A stretch of 64,000 bases of DNA from assembly GCA_030388725.1 (NCBI GenBank), contig CP128857.1:1178001-1242000 (forward strand), in the 5' to 3' direction. Of the stretch, positions 9,963 through 15,783 are shown piece after piece. Source of the DNA: Prodigiosinella aquatilis. GTDB taxonomy: Bacteria > Pseudomonadota > Gammaproteobacteria > Enterobacterales > Enterobacteriaceae. The position numbers were made by a program, and so were the translations under genes. Under the pieces are notes generated by a model, which did not search any database, was not told where the DNA came from, and saw nothing but the letters and a program-made list of their open reading frames with translations. The stretch's first letter is position 1; each line of letters starts with the position of its first letter.

Positions 9963-10277
9963 ATGAACGTGACCAGTGAAATAAAAAATAAAGAAAAAAC
10001 GCTCGCCGAGCTAATGGTAAAAATCCTCAAGGAACCCCTCGATCCCCTTAAGGGTTCGATGAAAAAACTCCATGAAGATGTTCTGGACACCAAAGATAAG
10101 GTTGAGGAAATCAATGATATCCTTAATGCGGTAGCAAGCACCGAAGAAATCATTCAGCCGCTGGGGAAAACGTTACGGGAGCTGCAAGACGATGATATTC
10201 CTCAGGCGATAAGCTCGCTGCAGGAATTTATTTTGCAGCAGGTGGAAGAAAAAAACAGGATATTAGCATCTCGCTGA
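9963..10277 (+). CDS. Coiled-coil partner protein, zero-frame part
   Basis: This frame encodes 104 residues starting MNVTSEIKNKEKTLAELMVK, three bases after the stop of the second GTPase. It is highly charged and helical with heptad character. The zero frame ends at TGA 10275-10277, shortly after a perfect A AAA AAC heptamer at 10250-10256. Shifting back one base there joins it to the long open frame downstream, giving about 320 residues (98 before the shift, 222 after). I therefore treat it as the first part of one gene. A short product of 104 residues would be made when no shift occurs. Confidence 0.7.
   Translation: MNVTSEIKNKEKTLAELMVKILKEPLDPLKGSMKKLHEDVLDTKDKVEEINDILNAVASTEEIIQPLGKTLRELQDDDIPQAISSLQEFILQQVEEKNRILASR
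10250..10256 (+). promoter_or_regulatory. Candidate -1 programmed frameshift site (A AAA AAC)
   Basis: The heptamer is in the exact phase required: zero-frame codons read GAA AAA AAC AGG, and after slipping the frame continues CAG GAT ATT AGC into the downstream open frame without a stop until 10924. A small stem CGCTGA (10272-10277) with TCGGCG (10286-10291) lies 15 bases downstream, further than usual for a stimulator. A GGTGG lies just upstream. The alternative is a simple one-base indel in the seven-A run. Confidence 0.5.
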
Positions 10278-10924
10278 GCCAACAGTCGGCGCACTATGAC
10301 GGCCAACTGAAAAACGCGACTGGTGAAGTCATTGAAAAACTGTCGAACGTGCTTGGACAGCAAAATGATGCAATCCGACGGTATCAGAAAACGGGTATCG
10401 ACGGCGCTGATGCCCTGTTGCAGCAGTTGCTGGCGGTTAACCAATCCCTGGAGGACGCCAGCGCCGGCAATGCCAGCGAGCAACGGTCGACGCGAGAGCG
10501 TGACCAGCGGTTGGCTGAACAGCTGGAAAGTGTCATGCAGGCCCAGCAGCAAATAAAGCAGTCGGTAAGCGAACTTGACCAGCAGCTCAAGGGCGTGAGT
10601 CAAGGTGTGCAAACGGCGCGGACCACGCTCGCGGAACGGCAGGAAAGCGTTCGGCGGGAAGTATTAAGCGGCCTTGAAACGCTGTCCACCGACGTCCAGG
10701 CAGCACTGCTGCAGCATTTGACTCCACCAACCCAGGCTATTGAGTCTCTGCAAACCAGCCTGCAGGCGTTGACCGAGGCGGTGAGCCAGCAAAAGAGCCA
10801 TCTGGAGACGCAAATTGCCGCAAGTCAGGGTAGATTCCGCTACGTTTTCATCATTTTTGCCCTGTTTGCTACCTCAACGCTAGCGTATATCGGCTATGAC
10901 ATCTGGAAAAATTTAGCTCCCTGA
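10256..10924 (+). CDS. Coiled-coil/transmembrane partner protein, -1 frame part
   Basis: This open frame of 222 residues begins at the slippery site and shows continuous amphipathic helical repeats (many LQQ, LEQ, LTEAVSQQ heptads). It ends with one transmembrane helix, YVFIIFALFATSTLAYIGYDI, five residues from the C-terminus. The first in-frame start codon, GTG 10349, has no ribosome-binding site and would discard about 31 residues of good coiled coil, so independent initiation is unlikely. The tail-anchored topology would place a long cytoplasmic coiled coil on the inner membrane, a plausible platform for the two upstream GTPases. That role is inference. Confidence 0.6.
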   Translation, partial: QDISISLSQQSAHYDGQLKNATGEVIEKLSNVLGQQNDAIRRYQKTGIDGADALLQQLLAVNQSLEDASAGNASEQRSTRERDQRLAEQLESVMQAQQQIKQSVSELDQQLKGVSQGVQTARTTLAERQESVRREVLSGLETLSTDVQAALLQHLTPPTQAIESLQTSLQALTEAVSQQKSHLETQIAASQGRFRYVFIIFALFATSTLAYIGYDIWKNLAP

Positions 10925-10938
10925 CATGGCGAAAGCGC

Positions 10939-11114
10939 ATGGCGTCTAACGCGACAGAGCCATTATACACGGATGACCTCGCCACAGGTTTACGCATAGT
11001 CGCGCCCAGAAAGCTCGTTACATCCAACCAAACGGCGCAACACACCACTATTACCTCGTTTTTGATATAGACCGCGCAGGGACTACGATTGATTGGGCTG
11101 ATCGTAAAACTTAG
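10939..11114 (+). pseudogene. Fragment of a ColE2-type plasmid replication protein (rep)
   Basis: Two frames each encode pieces of a Rep (Replicase family) protein. One reads EPLYTDDLATGLRI from about 10957. The other reads RAQKARYIQPNGATHHYYLV then FDIDRAGTTIDWADR up to TAG at 11112. Together they match the conserved N-terminal part of ColE2-like initiators, joined by a frameshift near 11000. The rest of the gene is missing. It is a relic of a plasmid or plasmid-like element, and the right copy of the 16-bp repeat lies inside it. Confidence 0.6.
10946..10961. repeat. 16-bp direct repeat, right copy
   Basis: Identical to 5760-5775 (CTAACGCGACAGAGCC). Here it falls in the reading frame of the rep relic, encoding part of SNATEP. 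Beyond the 16 bases the two surroundings do not match. Confidence 0.7.
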
Positions 11115-11162
11115 GGTCAGCTCCAATCCATAGCGAGGCTGTGAAGTTGTGCGCAGTTGTAG

Positions 11163-11303
11163 GTGACAGAGAATTTATCGAATATGAAAAAACACAGACA
11201 GATTATTAAGCAGTTCGGTCGCTATCCGCATAGGAATTCTTTATTAGGAAGAGCGTTAACACATCAAGAAATAGAATGGTTGAAAACTAACGAAGGTTTC
11301 TGA
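11163..11303 (+). pseudogene. C-terminal remnant of a DUF924 protein
   Basis: The 46-codon frame ends with KQFGRYPHRNSLLGRALTHQ and then EIEWLKTNEGF. This is the characteristic C-terminal signature of the DUF924 family (FGRFPHRN, LGR, then an EE.A(W/F)L motif). The family is normally about 180 residues, and nothing upstream in any frame continues it, since a TAG precedes 11163. It is a truncated relic next to the rep fragment. Confidence 0.6.
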
Positions 11304-11360
11304 AATCGACCTGTTGAAGACTGCCTTGATGGGATAGTGGAAACGTCCGCTTCACGCTCT

Positions 11361-11516
11361 GGCTGTGTGAAAACCCTGACCAAAAACTGAAGTGCGCGCG
11401 TCTACGCAAAATCTGAAATTGAGCGACTGGTTAGTTAGAGCCGAATTTTACGTATGAGCGCGGTTTTCAGCTCTGTTTTTGGCAGTCTCTGCGACCAAAA
11501 ATGTTTTCACACAGCC
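11361..11516. repeat. MITE-like element with 14-bp perfect terminal inverted repeats
   Basis: GGCTGTGTGAAAAC (11361-11374) and its exact reverse complement (11503-11516) bound a 156-base stretch with no open frame. The size and perfect ends suggest a miniature transposable element, or the two ends of an IS with the transposase deleted. No clear target duplication is seen next to the ends. Confidence 0.5.
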
Positions 11517-11736
11517 TGCGCTCATTGCAGACTGCCAGGTGTTATCGTGTCCTAATAAAAAGACCTGTCAGTATCTCTTGGTAATCACACTAATACAATT
11601 TATGACCTGGTTTTATCGTACAAAATGGAAAAATCTTTGCGTTGATGGTATTGCCGAGTCTGGGCATATTGTGTACGATTAATTCGCTAACGTTGTCTTC
11701 GACAACTGCCAATGTTCCGGTGATTTGAGAGGAACG

Positions 11737-11948
11737 CCTTCGGGTAATCACATGCCAATGCCATCATGACCTGAGAGATGGCGCTTTCGGGCGGTTAAGT
11801 TAAATCTGTTTATCCTTTGAAAACAGAGACCTTCGGGTTAAGGCTCACTTCACACGTTTTACTCTTAATTGCTGTTACCCCATGGCACTTCGCCATCAGA
11901 TTTTCTTACCCTGCAGGGACTTTGCTCCCTTCGGGCATGGTTTCCCTG
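11737..11948 (+). promoter_or_regulatory. Structured leader with repeated UUCG tetraloops and alternative hairpins
   Basis: The octamer CCTTCGGG, which forms the very stable C(UUCG)G loop, occurs at 11737, 11830 and 11928; a related GCTTTCGGGC is at 11782. ATGGC/GCCAT (11882-11886/11892-11896) forms another hairpin. Nearest the gene, AGGGA (11915-11919) can pair with TCCCT (11926-11930), or CAGGGA (11914-11919) with TCCCTG (11943-11948), but not both. The second pairing ends just before the ribosome-binding site of the next gene. Confidence 0.45.
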
Positions 11949-11966
11949 TTATCAGAGGATATTGCC

Positions 11967-12308
11967 ATGTCTGTATATGACATTACTGTCGAACGTATTC
12001 ACGCTTGTACCCGGTCAAATATTGAGTTCATCGTGCTCGTTTCTGAAATGGAAGCGGCATTACTCACTATACGTGCATTAGAACGCTGTGGTATTCCGGA
12101 TGACGTCGATGTAGATGGCTTCCCATCACGGGCCAACGAGATAATTTGGATTGCTGGACAGCTCGGGAAAGCCTGCGAGTCCAATCTGATACCTGATTAT
12201 CTTTTTCAAAAGTATATCACTGAGCTCATTCTTCTTGGTCAAACTGTAGATGAATATGCTTGGGAATATGGATTCCATAAAGGCGTGGAGTCTGTCGAAG
12301 ACTTCTGA
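11967..12308 (+). CDS. Hypothetical protein of the plasmid-like module (113 aa)
   Basis: The protein begins MSVYDITVERIHACTRSNIE and is acidic and soluble, without a recognised domain. I start it at ATG 11967, with AGAGG at 11954-11958 eight bases upstream. The frame is open further upstream, but that part translates the structured leader and has no ribosome-binding site. It is the first of a run of genes, each with its own hairpin leader, typical of ICE and conjugative-plasmid accessory regions. I do not recognise a function. Confidence 0.6.
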   Translation: MSVYDITVERIHACTRSNIEFIVLVSEMEAALLTIRALERCGIPDDVDVDGFPSRANEIIWIAGQLGKACESNLIPDYLFQKYITELILLGQTVDEYAWEYGFHKGVESVEDF

Positions 12309-12350
12309 TAGCGCTTCACCGAGGTCCTAACAGGGCTACTTAACTAATCA

Positions 12351-12404
12351 CCCACGCGGGGAAAACTTCCCCCGCAGGTGGTGAAGGTTTCTCTGCTTCA
12401 CTGC
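12351..12404 (+). promoter_or_regulatory. Alternative-hairpin leader
   Basis: GCGGGGAA (12356-12363) can pair with TTCCCCCGC (12367-12375), extended by the flanking CCCAC and GGTGG. Alternatively GTGAAG (12381-12386) pairs with CTTCAC (12396-12401), extended by GCA and TGC. The two structures share 12374-12381 and so exclude each other. AGGAGA of the next gene begins immediately after at 12405. Confidence 0.45.
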
Positions 12405-12416
12405 AGGAGAAACACC

Positions 12417-12746
12417 ATGAAAATCCTCATTTCTGCTTTACATAAAGCAGCCGTCGCCCTGGAACATTTTTCTACTGTGCTGGGGCAGCATGACAACGAC
12501 TGGTTCACCAATCGAACGGGCCAGCTGAGCTTCCGTCCCGAAGTCTTTCAAAACGGGCTGGGGCAATTTACCGCTTCGGTCGCGTGTCGAACGGGGTGCA
12601 GTTCCCGTGACTGGCAGGTGCAGTATTTTTGCACCTGTGGTCACTGGCGTTCTGCACGTCAGGCCATGAAAGCAGCCCGTAGAATGGCTCGCGATCTGGC
12701 TTTGTATCGTTATCGTTTTAGCGATGGCGCCCTCAACACGTGGTGA
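12417..12746 (+). CDS. Hypothetical protein of the plasmid-like module (109 aa)
   Basis: The protein starts MKILISALHKAAVALEHFST, is rich in aromatic residues and contains two CxC-like pairs (CRTGCSS and CTCGHW). The C-terminus is basic (ARQAMKAARRMARDLALYRY). I start at ATG 12417 because AGGAGA lies seven bases upstream; upstream sequence in frame is leader hairpin. The cysteines could bind a metal, but the spacing is not a standard zinc finger. I do not recognise the family; similar small genes accompany ardC in plasmids and ICEs. Confidence 0.6.
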   Translation: MKILISALHKAAVALEHFSTVLGQHDNDWFTNRTGQLSFRPEVFQNGLGQFTASVACRTGCSSRDWQVQYFCTCGHWRSARQAMKAARRMARDLALYRYRFSDGALNTW

Positions 12747-12766
12747 CACCGAATTTTATGACACGG

Positions 12767-12800
12767 CTTCCCGGAGAGACTTCCTTCCGGGAAGTTTCTC
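12767..12800 (+). promoter_or_regulatory. Alternative-hairpin leader
   Basis: CTTCCCGG (12767-12774) pairs perfectly with CCGGGAAG (12787-12794). The overlapping GGAGAGACTTCC (12773-12784) pairs with GGAAGTTTCTCC (12789-12800) over twelve positions including one G-T. The two hairpins share bases and cannot coexist. A strong AGAGGGGGA ribosome-binding site follows at 12812. Confidence 0.5.
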
Positions 12801-12826
12801 CTGTTAACCACAGAGGGGGACTTATC

Positions 12827-12916
12827 ATGTTCCGTTTTACTTCCGCTTCTCTGCGTAAATATCGTATCAATTCGGTTACTCCAGAGGGTGAAATCATCCC
12901 CTCTTTTACCCGATAA
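12827..12916 (+). CDS. Predicted 29-residue small protein
   Basis: ATG 12827 to TAA 12914-12916 encodes MFRFTSASLRKYRINSVTPE and nine further residues. The purine-rich AGAGGGGGA at 12812-12820 is six bases upstream and stronger than those of the neighbouring genes. The frame also has a double-hairpin leader like its neighbours, which argues that it is a real gene. The N-terminus is basic and the protein is soluble. Function is unknown. Confidence 0.5.
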   Translation: MFRFTSASLRKYRINSVTPEGEIIPSFTR

Positions 12917-12936
12917 CCGATAATTTTCTTCCACTC

Positions 12937-12973
12937 CCAGTGGCGTATTCCGCGCCACTGGCCGGGATACGCC
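12937..12973 (+). promoter_or_regulatory. Attenuator-like leader of the ardC-type gene
   Basis: CCAGTGGCG (12937-12945) pairs perfectly with CGCCACTGG (12953-12961). The alternative stem GGCGTATTCC (12942-12951) with GGGATACGCC (12964-12973) has ten pairs with one G-T and is followed directly by TTTTT. The second hairpin therefore has the form of an intrinsic terminator and the first that of an antiterminator, as in attenuation. The gene starts 18 bases further on. Confidence 0.5.
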
Positions 12974-12990
12974 TTTTTGAGGTTTATCCC

Positions 12991-13992
12991 ATGAAAAAAA
13001 CGTCTTCTGCCCGCAGGGCACCGAAAACTGAACGTGCTGACCTTTATCAGCAGGTGACTGACAAAATTGTTGCTGCCCTGGAGAAGGGGACCGCGCCCTG
13101 GCGAAAACCCTGGCGTGCTGCACAAAAGCCTGCCGGCAGTTCTCTGCCGGCGAATGCCACGACCGGTAACGCTTACAGCGGGATAAATATCCCCCTGTTA
13201 TGGATGGCGGCAGAGGAGCGAGGGTTCAGCTCCGATCGCTGGCTCACCTACCGGCAGGCACAGCGTGCCGGAGGACATATCCGTACTGGCGAAACCTGTA
13301 GCCTGGCCGTGATTTTCAAGCCGTTTGAGGTCCAGGCTGAAGATGACCAGGGCAACAAGCTTGTCGATGATGACGGGAAACCCGTGATGGCGTCCCGCGC
13401 CATGCTCAAACCCCTGCAACTGTTTAATACGCAACAATGTGACGGTCTGCCGGCAGCGTTGTCCGATGAACCGGCCACTATTCTGACGCAGGAAGAGACG
13501 GAGACGGTTTCTGCACCGGTGATGAACCGTGTACTGGAGATATTCAATGCCAGTGGTGTGGCCGTAAACTTTCTGAATCAAAACCGGGCATGTTATCGGC
13601 CGGTCGCGGATCAGATAGTGATGCCGACTTCCGGGCAGTTTTTTACCGAGGCAGATTACTGGTCCACATTACTTCACGAACTGGTGCATGCCAGTGGCCA
13701 TCAAAAACGGCTGAACCGGGAAGGGATAACTTCTTCGACTCGACAATTTGGGGATCCGATTTATGCGTTCGAGGAGCTCATCGCCGAGCTGGGCAGCGCT
13801 TTTCTTTGCGCAGAGCTTGGCGTGTACGGCGAGGTGCAGCATGACAGTTACATCAGTGGCTGGCTAAAAGCCCTCAAGGAAGACAAAAGGGCCCTGTTCC
13901 GGGCGTGCCGTCAGGCACGGGAGGCTTCAGCGTTTTTATTAAATCTGAAGATTGGCACTGAATCGGCATTAACGGCCTCAGAAGTGGCCTGA
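12991..13992 (+). CDS. ArdC-type antirestriction protein with zincin-like metallopeptidase domain
   Basis: This 333-residue protein has the ArdC N-terminal ssDNA-binding domain (LYQQVTDKIVAALEKGTAPW, then NAYSGINIPLLW, at about residues 16-75) and a C-terminal zincin domain with HELVHASGHQKRLNR (zinc ligands in HELVH, at about 232-246). ArdC proteins, shared with TraC-like primases of conjugative plasmids, protect incoming single-stranded DNA from restriction. I start at ATG 12991, with TTGAGG upstream. The next small gene starts within or just after its stop codon, so the two are co-translated. Its leader carries the attenuator-like hairpins. Confidence 0.85.
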   Translation: MKKTSSARRAPKTERADLYQQVTDKIVAALEKGTAPWRKPWRAAQKPAGSSLPANATTGNAYSGINIPLLWMAAEERGFSSDRWLTYRQAQRAGGHIRTGETCSLAVIFKPFEVQAEDDQGNKLVDDDGKPVMASRAMLKPLQLFNTQQCDGLPAALSDEPATILTQEETETVSAPVMNRVLEIFNASGVAVNFLNQNRACYRPVADQIVMPTSGQFFTEADYWSTLLHELVHASGHQKRLNREGITSSTRQFGDPIYAFEELIAELGSAFLCAELGVYGEVQHDSYISGWLKALKEDKRALFRACRQAREASAFLLNLKIGTESALTASEVA

Positions 13993-14000
13993 TGGAGATA

Positions 14001-14288
14001 ATGATGCAGACACAACAATTCTGGCAGGCCACCGCATCGGCACTGCTGGCCAGGCACTTTGGCCTGACGTTGAATGATACCGATTTATGCGATGAAGCCT
14101 GTGTGGACGCGTTGCAAAAAGCGGGTATCAAACCTTTTGAAGCGATTAATGACCTGGTGGACAAGTACCACCTGACTCATCTTGACGGTACCGCTTACCG
14201 GCCGCGTTCGCCTTATCTGACTGCGGCTGATGAGTTGATTGCCGGCCTTGAGGCCGGTGCAACGCTCGGGTTCATCAGTCACCCGTAA
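14001..14288 (+). CDS. Hypothetical small protein downstream of ardC (95 aa)
   Basis: A soluble acidic protein containing LLARHFGLTLNDTDLCDEAC and AINDLVDKYHLTHLDGTAYR. The start is ambiguous: ATG 13992 overlaps the ardC stop (TGATG), while ATG 14001 and 14004 have GGAG at 13994-13997 upstream, which I prefer. It is translationally coupled to the ArdC-type gene and has no leader hairpin of its own. Similar proteins follow ardC in plasmid leading regions; I know no function. Confidence 0.6.
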   Translation: MMQTQQFWQATASALLARHFGLTLNDTDLCDEACVDALQKAGIKPFEAINDLVDKYHLTHLDGTAYRPRSPYLTAADELIAGLEAGATLGFISHP

Positions 14289-14319
14289 ACGGGGCTGACC
14301 CGTTTTATTCATTTCACCA

Positions 14320-14383
14320 CCCACAGGGGGAGATCTTCCCCCAGTGGGGAGTCTCCCTCTTTTTATGTCCAAAAGAGGAGAAG
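14320..14383 (+). promoter_or_regulatory. Three-state hairpin leader that can hide the ribosome-binding site
   Basis: CCCACAGGGGGA (14320-14331) pairs with TCCCCCAGTGGG (14337-14348) with one A-A mismatch. GGGGGAGA (14326-14333) can instead pair with TCTCCCTC further down (about 14352-14359), next to a T-run. Finally CTCTTTT (about 14356-14363) is complementary to AAAAGAG (about 14371-14377), which runs into the AGAGGAG ribosome-binding site of the gene at 14389, so the site can be masked. Confidence 0.5.
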
Positions 14384-14388
14384 TAACC

Positions 14389-15315
14389 ATGTTTGAATGG
14401 TGCAAAAATCGTCTGGAAATCACCGGTCGTTCTGTATTTATCGATGTCATGCTGCAGTGGGTGACGGGCGATGAAGTTCCGCTCTACCGTCACGCCGTAC
14501 AACAGAGTATTCAGCTGTTTCTGGCCGGCGCAGCAGGGATACTGAAGCCGGCCAAAAATGTGGAATACCTCCCGTTCCCGGGGCTGGTGTCTCACGGTTA
14601 TGGCCCGGCCATCGCCTCAAATCTGGCTTTTCAGCACTGGCTGGAGTTACTGCAGAAAGATGCCGTGCTCAATCCAGATACCGTCAGGCAGATTGACCGT
14701 ATCTGGATGCAATCAGGTCTGAGTGCGGTCAGATGGGAGACGATCCCTCTGGCAGCACGCCAGATAATGACGCCGTTAATGACCCGACAGTACGTTGACT
14801 GGTTTGGTGTGGCCACCTGGTCATCTCATATCGATGGCGGCGCCTGTTGGGAAAAACTGGGGAAAAGACCTGATCGTGCCTGCCATTGCGACATGTTGAT
14901 GATTATTCCCTCCCGGCTTGCGGCGGAACTTAACGGTAATGGCCATCTGCTGACGGGAATGTCCAGTACGGGTAGCCTTTACAGTCGGGTCCACGGGATG
15001 GAGTGGCCTTGCGGTCATAACGTTCTCTGGCATCGCGACCGTATAAACAGTCTGCGACTGGAGTTTGATTCACCATCGTATCCGCCCTCCAGTGAATTAA
15101 TGGGGGAAATTTCAGCCGTATTTGACTGTGAAATCCGACATTGGTATCAGGAGCCGGTCAACGGTATTCGGGGTTATGACTGCTATGACCGCGGAGACCA
15201 TGTTGATAGCGGCAAGTGTGGGACGGGGTCGTTTTCGGCTGAACTGCTGTCTTTCCCGGCAGACGCGTTGTCGGTGAACGAACAGGTCGATGTGCCGCAG
15301 GTGAAGGATGTGTGA
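14389..15315 (+). CDS. DUF1281 (YubB-like, ferredoxin-fold) plasmid protein
   Basis: This 308-residue protein begins MFEWCKNRLEITGRSVFIDV, the N-terminus typical of DUF1281/YubB proteins found on F-like plasmids and ICEs. It contains the conserved NSLRLEFDSPSYPPSSELMG near residue 226. The family has a ferredoxin-like fold and no known activity. I start at ATG 14389, with GAGGAG six bases upstream. The next gene begins two bases after its stop. It is a marker of conjugative accessory DNA rather than of a pathway. Confidence 0.75.
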   Translation: MFEWCKNRLEITGRSVFIDVMLQWVTGDEVPLYRHAVQQSIQLFLAGAAGILKPAKNVEYLPFPGLVSHGYGPAIASNLAFQHWLELLQKDAVLNPDTVRQIDRIWMQSGLSAVRWETIPLAARQIMTPLMTRQYVDWFGVATWSSHIDGGACWEKLGKRPDRACHCDMLMIIPSRLAAELNGNGHLLTGMSSTGSLYSRVHGMEWPCGHNVLWHRDRINSLRLEFDSPSYPPSSELMGEISAVFDCEIRHWYQEPVNGIRGYDCYDRGDHVDSGKCGTGSFSAELLSFPADALSVNEQVDVPQVKDV

Positions 15316-15316
15316 A

Positions 15317-15676
15317 ATGGTCAATGACAATAAGGTGTTGAGTCGCACAGCGGGTGAATACGCGCAACCTGAAGAACTTTACCGGTATGTTGTTTGCAGT
15401 ACCGCACATCTGACTGAGCAAGACGCTGAGTTGTGTCATCGCCTCGGTCATCAGCGGTGTGAGTGGGGGGATTCAGAGTGGATCCATCTTACTGGCACCG
15501 GCTATCTGGTGCGGTTAAGTGCCTTCAGCTTCCCGCTGCTGGTTCTGAAGAAGCGTGGATTTTCAAAAAATGCACGCAGGCTGATCTACGTAATGATGAG
15601 ACGATTAAATATCTCGCTCATCCACTTTGACTGTTGCGGTGAGGTACTAAGCGGGTTTGCTGTCCATGACTGGTAA
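15317..15676 (+). CDS. DUF5983 family protein
   Basis: This 119-residue protein contains VVCSTAHLTEQDAELCHRLG near the N-terminus and FPLLVLKKRGFSKNARRLIY in the middle, followed by a short C-terminal strand. Both are hallmarks of DUF5983 proteins from conjugative plasmids and genomic islands. The function is unknown. I choose ATG 15317, with GAAGG upstream; ATG 15308 inside the previous gene is the alternative. It is probably expressed with the DUF1281 gene. Confidence 0.65.
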   Translation: MVNDNKVLSRTAGEYAQPEELYRYVVCSTAHLTEQDAELCHRLGHQRCEWGDSEWIHLTGTGYLVRLSAFSFPLLVLKKRGFSKNARRLIYVMMRRLNISLIHFDCCGEVLSGFAVHDW

Positions 15677-15733
15677 GCCTGTGCTTTATTCAGCAGTTAC
15701 ATAGGCGGAACCTCGTTCCGTCTCTCTCACCAT

Positions 15734-15771
15734 CCTGAAGGGGAAATATCCCCTTCAGGGCATATTTCCCC
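15734..15771 (+). promoter_or_regulatory. Alternative-hairpin leader
   Basis: CCTGAAGGGGA (15734-15744) pairs perfectly with TCCCCTTCAGG (15749-15759) around a four-base loop. GGGGAAATA (15740-15748) pairs perfectly with TATTTCCCC (15763-15771). The two share 15740-15748, so only one can form. The second ends just before CTGGAG, the likely ribosome-binding site of the methylase-like gene. Confidence 0.5.
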
Positions 15772-15783
15772 TGGAGATATGCG

